A stretch of DNA of 64,000 bases from Microvirga lotononidis. Lineage in GTDB: Bacteria; Pseudomonadota; Alphaproteobacteria; Rhizobiales; Beijerinckiaceae. The stretch is from NCBI RefSeq assembly GCF_034627025.1, contig NZ_CP141048.1, positions 1,438,001 to 1,502,000 on the forward strand, given 5' to 3'. Position 1 is the first letter of the stretch; every line of letters starts with the position of its first letter. A program made the translations under genes and the position numbers. The notes below the pieces were generated by a model. The model did no database searches. It saw only the letters and a program-made list of their open reading frames with translations, and had not been told where the DNA came from. Shown here piece by piece: positions 1 through 8,972 of this stretch.

Positions 1-130
1 CGCCGTCCGACAAACGGGTGATGACCCGGCGCACGAAGGTGATACCGGACCGATCGCGCAAAGCTTCCGCAACCGCCCTGATGACCGTATCCTTGCCCGC
101 TCCGCTGGGGCCGACGATCGCGACGAACAT
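1..130 (-). CDS. phnN: Ribose 1,5-bisphosphate phosphokinase PhnN (N-terminal part only)
   Basis: Only the first 43 codons are in the window; the gene continues past the left edge. The start is the ATG at 128-130, five bases beyond the phnM stop. The N-terminus reads as a P-loop kinase with Walker A motif GPSGAGKD at residues 7-14, as in PhnN and guanylate kinases. PhnN phosphorylates ribose 1,5-bisphosphate to PRPP, the last step of the C-P lyase pathway in the cytoplasm. Position as the last visible gene after phnM supports the call. Guanylate kinase cannot be excluded from sequence alone, but the context makes it unlikely. Confidence 0.88.
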   Translation of the reverse strand, partial: MFVAIVGPSGAGKDTVIRAVAEALRDRSGITFVRRVITRLSDG

Positions 131-134
131 TCCT

Positions 135-1274
135 CTACGCAACGCGGCCCCCTTCCCGCCAGACCGAGCGAACCCGGGGTGGACGGCCGTTGGAAGTCTG
201 GACACGCACCAGATCGGCACGCCGCCCGATTTCGATGCGGCCGCGATCCGACAGTCCCGCGGCGTCGGCCGGATTCGCCGTGATGAGGCGTATTGCATGG
301 GGCAGGCTGACATGCGCCCGCTCGGCGAGAAGAAAGGCTGCCTGGACGAGGCTGAACGGTACATAATCCGAGGACAGGATATCGAGCGCGCCGGCATGAA
401 GCAGGTCGATGGCCGAAACATTGCCCGAATGAGAACCGCCCCGCACGATGTTCGGCGCGCCCATGAGCACGTGCAGTCCCGCTTCTCGTGACAGCGTCGC
501 GGCCTCGATCGTGGTGGGGAACTCCGCCAGCGCCACTCCGAGCGAGACACTCTCCTCCACATGCTCTCGGGTCGCGTCGTCGTGGGAAGCGATCGCGATG
601 CCGTCCATGTGGCAGCGGTCGGCGAGAAGCTGGCGGTTGCGGCCCGAATTTGCGGTCGATTCCGCAATACGTCGCTCGCTGTAGGCGGCGAATTCGATGT
701 CGCTGAGCTTCTTCTTGCCCTGGTAATAGACACGATAGGCTTCCAGGCTGACGAATTGCCTCTGACCGGGCGCATGATCCATCAGCGAGGCCAGACGCAC
801 CCGCTCGTTCCCTCGAAGGTGGTCGAAATGATCCACCACGTCGGACACCGACACCTCGCACCGCAGATGGATGAAGTGCTCCGCGCGCAGGCGTCCGTCG
901 GCGCTCGCCGACGCGATGGCGTCCGCCATGGCCGACATCTCGCGCGAGCCGAACTCGGTGTCGCCCTCCAGGCCGACCCGAAGCGCGTCGAACACCGTCG
1001 TTATCCCTGACGTCGCGATTTGACCGTCATGGGCCTGAAGGGCCGCATCCATGTTCCAGCGAACTTTCGGGCGCGGCTGCAAATGGGTCTCCAGGTGATC
1101 GGTGTGCAGCTCGACGCAGCCCGGGATCAGCACATCGCCGTCCCAGTCCTCGCCTGCCCTGCAGCTCCCGCTCGAGATGTCGGCGATGATGCCGTCCTGG
1201 ATCTTGAGGTTGCCTTCAATGATCTCGTCAGCAAGGACGATGCGTGCATTGGTGAATATGAGTTCTGGGGTCAT
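135..1274 (-). CDS. phnM: Alpha-D-ribose 1-methylphosphonate 5-triphosphate diphosphatase PhnM
   Basis: This is a 379-residue amidohydrolase-superfamily enzyme that removes pyrophosphate from the triphosphate intermediate made by PhnGHI, giving the substrate of the PhnJ C-P lyase. The metal-binding motif ELHTDHLETH lies near residue 55, and the usual PhnM C-terminal block (NPADAAGLSDRGRIEIG) is present. An upstream in-frame extension exists, but the ATG at 1272-1274 gives the family length and begins with the typical beta-strand MTPELIFTNARIV. It starts five bases downstream of the DUF1045 stop and is followed four bases later by phnN, so it is translationally linked within the phn operon. 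Confidence 0.95.
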   Translation of the reverse strand: MTPELIFTNARIVLADEIIEGNLKIQDGIIADISSGSCRAGEDWDGDVLIPGCVELHTDHLETHLQPRPKVRWNMDAALQAHDGQIATSGITTVFDALRVGLEGDTEFGSREMSAMADAIASASADGRLRAEHFIHLRCEVSVSDVVDHFDHLRGNERVRLASLMDHAPGQRQFVSLEAYRVYYQGKKKLSDIEFAAYSERRIAESTANSGRNRQLLADRCHMDGIAIASHDDATREHVEESVSLGVALAEFPTTIEAATLSREAGLHVLMGAPNIVRGGSHSGNVSAIDLLHAGALDILSSDYVPFSLVQAAFLLAERAHVSLPHAIRLITANPADAAGLSDRGRIEIGRRADLVRVQTSNGRPPRVRSVWREGGRVA

Positions 1275-1278
1275 GGCT

Positions 1279-1968
1279 CTAGGGCTTCGGATGGGAGCCG
1301 CCTTGCAGCGGATGGCGCGAATGAACATGGAAGGGTGCACCCGGTTTCGGTTCGACGAACAGCGCGAGCGCGTCGATGGCGACCGGCAGATCGAGGACGG
1401 GATCGAACCGAGAGTGCAGAAGCCTCTCGACCTTTGCTGCCGTCTCATCGTCCCCGATCGCGTTGGTCAGGGTCATGTGGAAGCGAAACTCCTGACCCAC
1501 ATACGGGTAGCCCCAGCGCGACAGGTTCGCTTGCTGCCGTTCCGACAGGCTTTCAGGATTGCGCCGGGCCAGCTCCTGCTCCGTCGGCGGAGCCCGGAAC
1601 GGATCGAAGGTCGTCCGGACGGCCTCCTCGATTTGCAGCAATTGCGGACGCGTATCTTGAACCGTGAGCGCAAAGAAGCGGTTCAGACGTGTGACCGCGA
1701 GCGCTCCGAGAGAGACAACCTGAGCCGTTTGCGAGAACGCGGCCAGTGCATGGTCCAGCTCGTCGAGCGTCGTGCCGCCGGCGAGCCGGAATGGTGCCTT
1801 CAAGGTTGCATGGAATCCGTAGCGTGCCGGCTCGGACACGAGCCCATCCATCGTCGGGTCCGGATCACGCATGGGGCGATTGTCGAAGGCGTCGCGCCCG
1901 AGCCATTCGACGGCCCGCACCGTCAGCGGATCGCCCTTGGCGGGGGTGAAGTAGATCGCGGCTCGCAT
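1279..1968 (-). CDS. DUF1045 phosphonate-operon protein, 2H phosphoesterase-like
   Basis: A 229-residue protein of the DUF1045 family, found almost only in phosphonate operons of rhizobia and relatives. Two HxT motifs are visible (GFHATLK near residue 52 and FHMTLT near residue 164), the signature of 2H phosphoesterases that open cyclic phosphates. Its start ATG overlaps the phnE stop (ATGA at 1966-1969), so it belongs to the operon. Function is not established here. A plausible role is opening of the cyclic ribose phosphate formed by PhnJ, which PhnP performs in E. coli; no phnP is visible in the window. That role is inference. Confidence 0.85.
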   Translation of the reverse strand: MRAAIYFTPAKGDPLTVRAVEWLGRDAFDNRPMRDPDPTMDGLVSEPARYGFHATLKAPFRLAGGTTLDELDHALAAFSQTAQVVSLGALAVTRLNRFFALTVQDTRPQLLQIEEAVRTTFDPFRAPPTEQELARRNPESLSERQQANLSRWGYPYVGQEFRFHMTLTNAIGDDETAAKVERLLHSRFDPVLDLPVAIDALALFVEPKPGAPFHVHSRHPLQGGSHPKP

Positions 1969-2819
1969 CAGATCACCAGCCTGCGGAGAAGCTGCGAGAT
2001 AAGATCCATGATCGTGACCGTGATCATGACGATGATCAGGATGGCGGAGGCTTCCGGATAATAGAAGGCACGGACCGACTCGAAGAGTACCTGGCCGATG
2101 CCGCCGGCACCAATGATGCCGAGAACGGTCGCCGAGCGGACGTTCGATTCGAGGCGGTAGAGCGAGTACGATATCCAAAGAGGCAGCACCTGCGGGATCA
2201 CGCCGTAGATCACCTGCTGGACCCGCGAGGCGCCCGTCGTGCGAATGGCTTCCACGGGACGTGGGTCGATCGCCTCCACGGCTTCGGAAAACAGTTTTGC
2301 CAGAATGCCCGTCGTGTGGATGAACAGGGCCATGACGCCGGCAAAAGGGCCGAGCCCGACCGCTACGACGAACAGGACCGCGAACACGACCTCATGAATG
2401 GCCCGGAAGAGATCCATCACGCGCCGGACCGGCTGCAGGACCCACCAGGGTGCCATGTTGCGCGCGGACATGATCCCGAAGGGGATCGAGAACACCACGG
2501 CGAGGAACGTTCCCCAGATCGCAATCTGGATCGTGACCATCATCTCATCGAGATAATGGCGCCAGTCATTGAAGTTGGGACGCAGGAAACCGGCCGCATA
2601 TTCGGCCATGTTCCCGGAATCGGTAAAAAGGAAGGTCCACCGGCTCATGTCGGCCGGCCCCCAGCTCCAGGAGAGCGCCGCTACCAACAGGGCCAGCAGG
2701 AACAGGTTCCGGATTCTGCCAGGTTCGCGCCCGGCTTTCGGGGACGACGTCGCGCGATCCCCGACGGCCTTTACAAGCCTGAGAGCCGCAGTACTGGGAG
2801 TTGATGCTGTCTGGTCCAT
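1968..2819 (-). CDS. phnE: Phosphonate ABC transporter permease PhnE
   Basis: A 283-residue inner-membrane permease with an N-terminal hydrophobic helix (about residues 37-53) and further helices through the protein. The ABC-contact EAA loop is visible around residues 190-213 (EAIRTTGAS...VIPQVLP). It works with PhnC (ATPase) and PhnD (binding protein) to import phosphonates. Its gene follows phnD after 71 bases that contain a strong stem-loop. Only one permease is present, whereas some rhizobia have two phnE copies. The stop overlaps the start of the DUF1045 gene by four bases. Confidence 0.93.
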   Translation of the reverse strand: MDQTASTPSTAALRLVKAVGDRATSSPKAGREPGRIRNLFLLALLVAALSWSWGPADMSRWTFLFTDSGNMAEYAAGFLRPNFNDWRHYLDEMMVTIQIAIWGTFLAVVFSIPFGIMSARNMAPWWVLQPVRRVMDLFRAIHEVVFAVLFVVAVGLGPFAGVMALFIHTTGILAKLFSEAVEAIDPRPVEAIRTTGASRVQQVIYGVIPQVLPLWISYSLYRLESNVRSATVLGIIGAGGIGQVLFESVRAFYYPEASAILIIVMITVTIMDLISQLLRRLVI

Positions 2820-2851
2820 ACCGGTCTCAAGGCTCTACGTTCGTCGATTGC

Positions 2852-2880
2852 GGGAAGTGGCCTTGACCAGGCCACTTCCC
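2852..2880 (-). other. Stem-loop between phnD and phnE
   Basis: A perfect 11-bp inverted repeat (GGGAAGTGGCC and its complement) encloses a 7-base loop in the 71-base gap between phnD and phnE. No run of T follows on the minus strand, so it is not a classic intrinsic terminator. In binding-protein transport operons such hairpins often protect the 3' end of the binding-protein message, giving more binding protein than permease. That role is inferred. Confidence 0.6.
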
Positions 2881-2890
2881 TTGGAGTGGC

Positions 2891-3880
2891 TCAGCCGGCC
2901 GCGGCCAGTTCGGCCTCGTACTTGGCCTTCTGCGCCTTCAGCTGGTCGAGCTTCGCCTTCTTGGCATCGGCGGCGAGCGAAGCGTCGGCTTCGACCTGGG
3001 CAATCGACTTGGTCAGCTCCATGATGCGGATCGGCAGCAGCTGCCTGTCGGAAGAGGCTCGGAACGGTGCCCACTTCAGGCCGGCCAGCACGTTCTTCTC
3101 GGCGGCGATGTCGCCGGTCGACTTGTCGGTGCCATAGGTGAGAAAGAACTCGCGAATCTTGGCCTTCTGAGCGTCAGGAAGGTCCTTCCGCCACACGATC
3201 GGATCGGACGGAATCAGGGGCGAGCGCCAGATCTCGCGGATGTTGTCGAACGCCTTGGGCTGGTTCTTCTGGATTAGCGCCATGTTCTCGGTGTTGTTGG
3301 CAGCCGCGTCGACCTGCTTGTTGGCAACGGCCATCGCGTTGGTCTCGTGATTGGCGTTGGTGACGTTCTTGAAGCAGGTCTTGGGGTCGATGCCCTTGGC
3401 GCTGAACACGAAGGTCATCGGGACAAGATAGCCGGAGGTCGAGTTCGGGTCGCCGAGCCCGAAATTGAGAGACTTGTCGCATTTCAGGACGTCGTCGATC
3501 GACTTGATCGGCGAGTCCTTGGGGACGATCACGACCGACCAGTAGCCCGGTTCGCCGCCGACCGGAACGCTCTGCACGAAGACTTCGCCGTTGGCGCGAT
3601 CCACGGCTTCCATGGCGGATTTGTTGCCATACCAAGCCAGCTGCACCTTGCCGAAGCGCATGCCTTCGATGACGCCGGCATAGTCGGATGCGAAGAACGG
3701 CTTCACGTCAAGGCCGGTCTTCTTCTTCAAGTCGGCGAGCAGCGGTTCCCAGGTGGCCTTCAGGTTCTGCTGGGACTCGGTCGAGATAATGCCAAAGTTG
3801 ATAACCTCTTGGGCCAACGCTGCTGTGGACATCGTGCAGGCGAGCGACACCGTCGCTGCCCATTTGAGCATCGCGTTCAT
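2891..3880 (-). CDS. phnD: Phosphonate-binding periplasmic protein PhnD
   Basis: A 329-residue solute-binding protein with a Sec signal peptide at residues 1-23 (hydrophobic core then ALAQ). The mature part shows the PhnD/PtxB pattern: FGIISTESQQN at the start, FFASDYAGVIEGMRFGKVQ near residue 65, and a ligand-loop block containing DPNSTSGYLVP near residue 146. It captures phosphonates in the periplasm for PhnCE. The gene lies between phnC (28-base gap) and phnE. The C-terminal 35 residues are a charged Ala/Lys/Glu-rich helix. Confidence 0.95.
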   Translation of the reverse strand: MNAMLKWAATVSLACTMSTAALAQEVINFGIISTESQQNLKATWEPLLADLKKKTGLDVKPFFASDYAGVIEGMRFGKVQLAWYGNKSAMEAVDRANGEVFVQSVPVGGEPGYWSVVIVPKDSPIKSIDDVLKCDKSLNFGLGDPNSTSGYLVPMTFVFSAKGIDPKTCFKNVTNANHETNAMAVANKQVDAAANNTENMALIQKNQPKAFDNIREIWRSPLIPSDPIVWRKDLPDAQKAKIREFFLTYGTDKSTGDIAAEKNVLAGLKWAPFRASSDRQLLPIRIMELTKSIAQVEADASLAADAKKAKLDQLKAQKAKYEAELAAAG

Positions 3881-3908
3881 TCCAGATTCTCCGATGATTT
3901 TACTGGGT

Positions 3909-4748
3909 CTAGGCTAACATATGCACTGGTTCGTGACTGCTCGGCCGGACCGGCTGAGCTCGCAGCAGTTCTGCCGGGCCTTCCGGCAGAACCAGTTCTT
4001 CCGAAGCGTCGCCGTAGAGCTCCGCGAGGAAACTGTTGGAAAGGGACGTCGAAGGCCCATCGTAAACAATGCGCCCGTCGCGCATCGCGATCGTACGCTT
4101 GCAGTAGCGCCGCGCGTACTCGACCTGATGCAGCGATACGAGAACCGTGATCTTGTCCTGGGTATTGATGGCGGACAGAACATCCATCACGCGCCGTGCG
4201 GACGACGGGTCGAGCGCCGAGATCGGCTCGTCGGCGATCAGGATTTCGGCTTCCTGCACAAGTGTACGTGCGATGGCAGCGCGCTGCTGTTGACCGCCCG
4301 AGAGGGTCGACGAGCGCTGGGTCGCCACGTGGGGAATGCCGACGCGGGCCAGGGCGCTCTCAGCTTTTTCCTTCTCGGATCGGTTGAACAGTCCGAGCGT
4401 GCCGCGCCAGCGGGGAACCCGGCCGAGATTGCCGATGAGCACATTGGTCAGGACGGAGAGCCGGCCGACGAGATTGAATTGCTGAAAGATGACCGCCACG
4501 CGGCCGGCTGGGCGCCCACGCGACAATCGTCCACCTGCCTGCGACAGCTCCCCGAGAACCACGACTTTCCCGGTCTCGCCGTCGCCGGCCTCGAGCCCTG
4601 CGATATGACGGATGAGCGTGCTCTTGCCGGAACCCGATGCGCCGATCAGAGCGACCATCTCGCCACGCTGGACGTCGATGCTGACATTATCCAGCGCCCG
4701 GGTTTTTCCGTAACGCTTCGAGAGATTGGAAACGCTGATCGCGGTCAT
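3909..4748 (-). CDS. phnC: Phosphonate ABC transporter ATP-binding protein PhnC
   Basis: A 279-residue ABC ATPase that energises phosphonate import. Walker A is GASGSGKST near residue 35, the ABC signature is LSGGQQQR, and Walker B is ILIADEPISALD. Two ATG codons are possible, at 4752-4754 and 4746-4748. The second is preferred: it forms an ATGA overlap with the preceding acetyltransferase stop and sits about nine bases after an AGGGA ribosome-binding site. The final 30 residues, rich in Glu, Pro and Leu, extend slightly beyond most PhnC proteins. Confidence 0.94.
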   Translation of the reverse strand: MTAISVSNLSKRYGKTRALDNVSIDVQRGEMVALIGASGSGKSTLIRHIAGLEAGDGETGKVVVLGELSQAGGRLSRGRPAGRVAVIFQQFNLVGRLSVLTNVLIGNLGRVPRWRGTLGLFNRSEKEKAESALARVGIPHVATQRSSTLSGGQQQRAAIARTLVQEAEILIADEPISALDPSSARRVMDVLSAINTQDKITVLVSLHQVEYARRYCKRTIAMRDGRIVYDGPSTSLSNSFLAELYGDASEELVLPEGPAELLRAQPVRPSSHEPVHMLA

Positions 4749-5452
4749 CTGCATCGTCCCTGTTCATCCAAACCTACCGAGCCAGGATAACTTGATGGCG
4801 ACGGTTCGATGTCAGTTCGATGAAGGTTTGGCGTCAGCGCTTCATAGCGCTCGACAAAGGCCTCTGCCGGCAGCGCCCGGAAGTCTTCCAGCGCCGAGAA
4901 GAGTTTGTCATGCGGCCAGTCCCACCAGCCCAGGCGATCCATCCGTCGGCCGATCTCCGGGGAGAAGCGCTCTCGGATGAGGCGCGCGGGGACGCCTCCG
5001 ACGATGGTGTAGGGTGCGACATCACGCGAGACGACGGCGCCTGCGCCCACAACAGCGCCATTGCCGATCCTGACTCCGGGCAGAATGGTCGCTCCGTGGC
5101 CGATCCAGACATCATGTCCGATCGTGACCGCTTGAGAGCGGCGCCACCCGAAGAACTCCTCTTCGTCAGTCGCCCCGTCGAAATAATCGCCGGCGCGGTA
5201 GGTGAAGTGGTGAAGCGTGGCGCGCCAGGTGGGATGGTTGGTGGCATTGATCCGCACGGCAGCCGCGATATTGGCGAATTTGCCTATCGTGGCGCACCAG
5301 ATCGCGCAGTCCTGCATCACATATGAATAGTCGCCCAGCACGGTCTCGCTCACGCGCGAGCGGTCTTCGATCTCGACGAAGCGGCCGAGCGTGCTGCGCT
5401 CGACGCTGGCCGTCGCGTGAATGAGCGGCTCATGTTCGCTGAGCTTGGGCAT
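4745..5452 (-). CDS. Phosphonate-operon hexapeptide-repeat acetyltransferase
   Basis: A 235-residue left-handed beta-helix protein with hexapeptide repeats, for example IGHDVWIGHGATILPGVRIG around residues 112-131 and GNGAVVGAGAVV following it. It belongs to the hexapeptide transferase family found in phosphonate operons, distinct from the GNAT-type PhnO of E. coli. PhnO acetylates aminoalkylphosphonates before C-P cleavage, and a similar role is possible but unproven. It is tightly packed between phnL and phnC, with overlaps at both ends, so it is almost certainly co-translated with the operon. Confidence 0.85.
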   Translation of the reverse strand: MPKLSEHEPLIHATASVERSTLGRFVEIEDRSRVSETVLGDYSYVMQDCAIWCATIGKFANIAAAVRINATNHPTWRATLHHFTYRAGDYFDGATDEEEFFGWRRSQAVTIGHDVWIGHGATILPGVRIGNGAVVGAGAVVSRDVAPYTIVGGVPARLIRERFSPEIGRRMDRLGWWDWPHDKLFSALEDFRALPAEAFVERYEALTPNLHRTDIEPSPSSYPGSVGLDEQGRCR

Positions 5453-6192
5453 CAGGCAGCCCTCCGCGTCGAGAAGGCCGAGACGTCGATGATCTTCGTC
5501 GCAACCGCCTCGCGAACCGGAATGTCGTGGAAGATCCCGAGGATGGCCGTTCCAGCGGTCAGCTTCTCCCGGATCATGCCGACGACGACATTCCGATTGG
5601 TCTCGTCGAGCGAGGCTGTCGGCTCGTCGAGCAGAAGGATCGGGTAATCGATCATGAAGCCACGGGCGATGTTCACCCGCTGCTTCTCACCTCCGGAGAA
5701 CGTTGCCGGAGGGAGATTGAAGAGAGCCGACGGCAGGTTCAGCCGCTCGAGCATGGCAGCGGCACGGTCCGATGCGAGCTTGCGCTCGACACCACGGGCA
5801 AGGAGCGGCTCGGCCACGACATCCAGAGCCGTCACCCGCGGGATCGCCCGCAGGAATTGGCTGACATAGCCGATCCGATCGCGCCGGAGCCTGAGGACAA
5901 GGCGGGGATCGCCGGATGCGAGATCTGCAACGTCTCCGGTGGCGGGATCCCGCACGAGGATCCGGCCGGTATCGACGGAGTAATTGCCGAAGATCATGCG
6001 CAGGATGGAGGATTTTCCGACCCCTGACGGGCCGCCGAGCACGACGCATTCGCCGGAAGCGACGTCAAACGTGACATTGGCCACGACGGGAAGACGGACA
6101 CCGCCGCGCAGATGGATCGTGAATGACTTGGATACGTCCTCGACCGAGAGCAGAGGAGCGCCAGCCATGGCGCATGGATTGGATGTCACCAT
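5452..6192 (-). CDS. phnL: C-P lyase core-complex ABC-type protein PhnL
   Basis: A 246-residue ABC-type ATPase that is not a transporter subunit but associates with the C-P lyase core complex together with PhnK. Walker A is GGPSGVGKSS near residue 54, the signature is FSGGEKQR, and Walker B is LLLDEPTASLD. The segment between Walker A and the signature (RIGYVSQFLRAIPRV) is typical of PhnL. The gene begins one base after the phnK stop, and its own stop overlaps the acetyltransferase start (ATGA). Confidence 0.95.
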   Translation of the reverse strand: MVTSNPCAMAGAPLLSVEDVSKSFTIHLRGGVRLPVVANVTFDVASGECVVLGGPSGVGKSSILRMIFGNYSVDTGRILVRDPATGDVADLASGDPRLVLRLRRDRIGYVSQFLRAIPRVTALDVVAEPLLARGVERKLASDRAAAMLERLNLPSALFNLPPATFSGGEKQRVNIARGFMIDYPILLLDEPTASLDETNRNVVVGMIREKLTAGTAILGIFHDIPVREAVATKIIDVSAFSTRRAA

Positions 6193-6193
6193 C

Positions 6194-6970
6194 TCAGTTC
6201 TCCAGGATCGAGGCGACGAGAAGCTGGGTATAGGGATGGCTTGGATCGTCCATGACCCGGTCGGTCAGCCCCTGCTCGACGATCCGACCGCTCTTCATGA
6301 CGATCATCCGCTGCGAGAGGAGCCGCGCGACGGCCAGATCATGGGTGACGATGATCACCGACAGGCCAAGGTCCGAGACCAGCATTCGCAGCAGGTCGAG
6401 TACGCGCGCCTGGACCGAGACGTCGAGGCCGCCGGTCGGCTCATCCATGAAGATCAGGCGAGGATGGGTGACGAGGTTGCGCGCGATCTGCAGACGCTGC
6501 CGCATGCCGCCCGAGAAAGACACCGGCATGTCGTCGACGCGGGAGGTCGCGATCTCGACGCGCTCCAGCCAGTCGCTCGCCCGGCTCCGGATCTGGCCGT
6601 AGTTGCGATCGCCGATTGCCATCAGCCGCTCACCGACATTGGCGCCCGCCGATACGCGCATCCGCAATCCATCTGCCGGGTTCTGGTGAACGAAACCCCA
6701 GTCCGTCCTCATGAGGAAGCGCAACTCGGCCTCGCTCAATTCCGCGAGATCCGGGAACCGCCGGTCGCGCATTCTGTAACGGATTTCGCCGCTGCTCCGC
6801 TCCACGCGCGTCGAGATACAGTTGAGCAGGGTCGTTTTGCCCGAGCCGGACTCGCCCACGATCGCGACGACCTCGCCCGGCCAGACGTCGAAGGAGACGT
6901 CGGTGCAGCCGATGAAGTTGCCGTAGCGCTTCTCCAGCTTGCGGACGGAAAGGATGGGTTCGCTGTTCAT
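6194..6970 (-). CDS. phnK: C-P lyase core-complex ABC-type protein PhnK
   Basis: A 258-residue ABC ATPase that binds the PhnGHIJ core next to PhnJ. Walker A is GESGSGKTT near residue 37, the signature is FSGGMRQRL, Walker B is LIFMDEPTGGLD, and the C-terminus has the PhnK/oligopeptide-type block DDPSHPYTQLL. A longer in-frame extension overlaps phnJ out of frame and is rejected: the ATG at 6968-6970 forms an ATGA overlap with the phnJ stop and gives the usual length. Confidence 0.95.
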   Translation of the reverse strand: MNSEPILSVRKLEKRYGNFIGCTDVSFDVWPGEVVAIVGESGSGKTTLLNCISTRVERSSGEIRYRMRDRRFPDLAELSEAELRFLMRTDWGFVHQNPADGLRMRVSAGANVGERLMAIGDRNYGQIRSRASDWLERVEIATSRVDDMPVSFSGGMRQRLQIARNLVTHPRLIFMDEPTGGLDVSVQARVLDLLRMLVSDLGLSVIIVTHDLAVARLLSQRMIVMKSGRIVEQGLTDRVMDDPSHPYTQLLVASILEN

Positions 6971-7872
6971 TCCGCAGCCTCCCTGTGGTCTTTTGCGGCA
7001 CCATGCTGCGGCTGGCCAGAGCCCTGATGCCCGTCCGACCGCCGCGTTTCGCAATGATCGGTGTCCGAGCAGACAAACATGCGTCCCCCACGGTCGTCCG
7101 TGACGACCTCGTCCATATAGACGTCCTGTGCATCGCAGAGAGCGCAACGGGAATCGAAGCGCTGGACCTTGAACGGATGGTCCTCGAAATCGAGGCTGAC
7201 CACGTCGGTGAAGGGCGGCAGCGCGTAGATGCGCTTCTCGCGGCCGGCGCCAAAGAGTTGCAGCGCCGGCGACCGGTGCATCTTCGGATTGTCGAATTTG
7301 GGGATCGGCGACGGGTCCATGACGTAGCGGCCTTCGACCTTCACGGGATAGGCATAGGTCGTGGCAATGTGGCCGTGCTGCGCAATGTCCTCATAGAGCT
7401 TGACATGCACCAGCCCATATTCTTCCAGGGCATGCATCACGCGCGTTTCCGTCTCCCGAGGCTCGAGGAAGCGAAGGGGCTCCGGAATCGGCACCTGGTA
7501 GACGATGATCTGGCCCTCGGTGAGAGGAGTTTCGGGAATGCGGTGGCGGGTCTGGATGATCGTTGCATCCCGTGTCCGCGTCGTCGTTGCCACATTCGCA
7601 ACCTTGGCGAAGAAGGCCCGGATCGACACCGCATTGGTGGTATCGTCGGCACCCTGGTCGATGACCTTGAGCACGTCGTCCGGCCCCAAGATCGATGCGG
7701 TGACCTGCACGCCGCCGGTGCCCCAGCCGTAGGGCATCGGCATTTCGCGGGAGGCGAACGGCACCTGGTATCCGGGGATCGTGATCGCCTTCAGGATCGC
7801 CCGCCGGATCATGCGCTTTGTCTGTTCGTCGAGATAGGCGAAGTTGTAAGCAGGCAGGGACGGAGTATTCAT
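6967..7872 (-). CDS. phnJ: Alpha-D-ribose 1-methylphosphonate 5-phosphate C-P lyase PhnJ
   Basis: This 301-residue radical-SAM enzyme breaks the carbon-phosphorus bond. The non-canonical cluster cysteines are visible as C-x2-C-x21-C at residues 243, 246 and 268, followed by Cys274, matching the PhnJ pattern. The conserved block IPGYQVPFASREMPMPYGWG lies at residues 32-51. It acts in the cytoplasm within the PhnGHIJ complex, giving methane or another alkane and a cyclic ribose phosphate. It overlaps phnI and phnK by four bases at each end. The last 20 residues are polar and probably disordered. Confidence 0.97.
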   Translation of the reverse strand: MNTPSLPAYNFAYLDEQTKRMIRRAILKAITIPGYQVPFASREMPMPYGWGTGGVQVTASILGPDDVLKVIDQGADDTTNAVSIRAFFAKVANVATTTRTRDATIIQTRHRIPETPLTEGQIIVYQVPIPEPLRFLEPRETETRVMHALEEYGLVHVKLYEDIAQHGHIATTYAYPVKVEGRYVMDPSPIPKFDNPKMHRSPALQLFGAGREKRIYALPPFTDVVSLDFEDHPFKVQRFDSRCALCDAQDVYMDEVVTDDRGGRMFVCSDTDHCETRRSDGHQGSGQPQHGAAKDHREAAE

Positions 7873-8969
7873 TCTGCTGCCTCGCTCATGGGTGTGTCAG
7901 CACGCGCCATTTCGGCTTCCCGACGCAGCGTTCTCAGCAATTCGAGCTCCGCCTGGAAATCGACGTAGTGCGGCAGCTTCAGGTGCTCGACGAAGCCGGT
8001 CGCCTGCACGTTGTCGCAATGCTCCAGAACGAACTCCTCGTCTTGGGCCGGCGCCAGCCGCTGCTCATTGAACTCGTCGGCTCTCAGCGCCCGGTCGACG
8101 AGACTCATGGCCATCGCCTTGCGCTCGGATTGCCCGAGGACGAGTCCGTATCCGCGTGTGAAACGCGGCGGTTCATCCGCATTCCCCTTGAACTGCGACA
8201 CCATCTGACATTCCGTGACCCGGATCGCGCCGATGCACAGGGAAAAGCCGAGTTCCGGCATGTCCACTTCGACATCGACCATGCCGATCCGGATTTCGCC
8301 CACGAAGGGATGCGTCCGACCATAGCCGCGTTGGGTCGAGTAGCCGAGGGCGAGCAGGAAGCCCTCGTCGCCACGCGCCAGTGCCTGGAGGCGGATCTCG
8401 CGCCCGACCGGATAGGCAATCGCCTCGCGGGTCAGGTCTCCCGGCTCACCGTTGCTTGGGACATCGGGTTCGATCAGCCCCTGGCCATCGAGAAGATCCG
8501 TCACGCGCGGGCAGCCCTCATCCATGGAGCGCTCCCGCCTGACAGGAGCTGCGACGGCTTCGTCACCGGCCATGGACGGGTCGATCAGGCGGTGCGTGTA
8601 GTCGAAGGTCGGCCCCAGCAGCTGGCCTCCCGGGATGTCCTTGAAGGTCGCCGAAACCCGGCGCTCGATGCGCATCCTGTTCGTGTCGATCGGGCGTGCA
8701 TTGCTGAACCGGGGCAACGTTGTTCGATAGGCACGCAGCAGAAAGATCGCCTCGATCAAATCGCCACGTGCCTGGCGCACGGCCATCGCGGCAAGCTCGG
8801 GATCGTAGAGGGAGCCCTCCGCCATCACGCGGTCGACACCGAGGGATAGCTGGTTGACAATCTGTTCAACTGAGAGCGCCGGCACATTGCGATCTCCACG
8901 CCGACGGTCGGCCATGAGCCGATGGGCATTCGAGATCGCCGCTTCTCCGCCTTTCACTGCGACATACAT
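7869..8969 (-). CDS. phnI: C-P lyase core subunit PhnI (nucleosidase/phosphonylase)
   Basis: A 366-residue PhnI protein, close to the usual length. With PhnG and PhnH it exchanges the adenine of ATP for a phosphonate, forming the ribose phosphonate triphosphate. The family N-terminus MYVAVKGGEAAI is present, as are the conserved segments PEFGF-like MPELGFSLCIGAIRVTECQM and YGRTHPFVGEIR. It begins three bases after phnH ends and overlaps phnJ by four bases (ATGA). Confidence 0.96.
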   Translation of the reverse strand: MYVAVKGGEAAISNAHRLMADRRRGDRNVPALSVEQIVNQLSLGVDRVMAEGSLYDPELAAMAVRQARGDLIEAIFLLRAYRTTLPRFSNARPIDTNRMRIERRVSATFKDIPGGQLLGPTFDYTHRLIDPSMAGDEAVAAPVRRERSMDEGCPRVTDLLDGQGLIEPDVPSNGEPGDLTREAIAYPVGREIRLQALARGDEGFLLALGYSTQRGYGRTHPFVGEIRIGMVDVEVDMPELGFSLCIGAIRVTECQMVSQFKGNADEPPRFTRGYGLVLGQSERKAMAMSLVDRALRADEFNEQRLAPAQDEEFVLEHCDNVQATGFVEHLKLPHYVDFQAELELLRTLRREAEMARADTPMSEAAE

Positions 8970-8972
8970 GGC

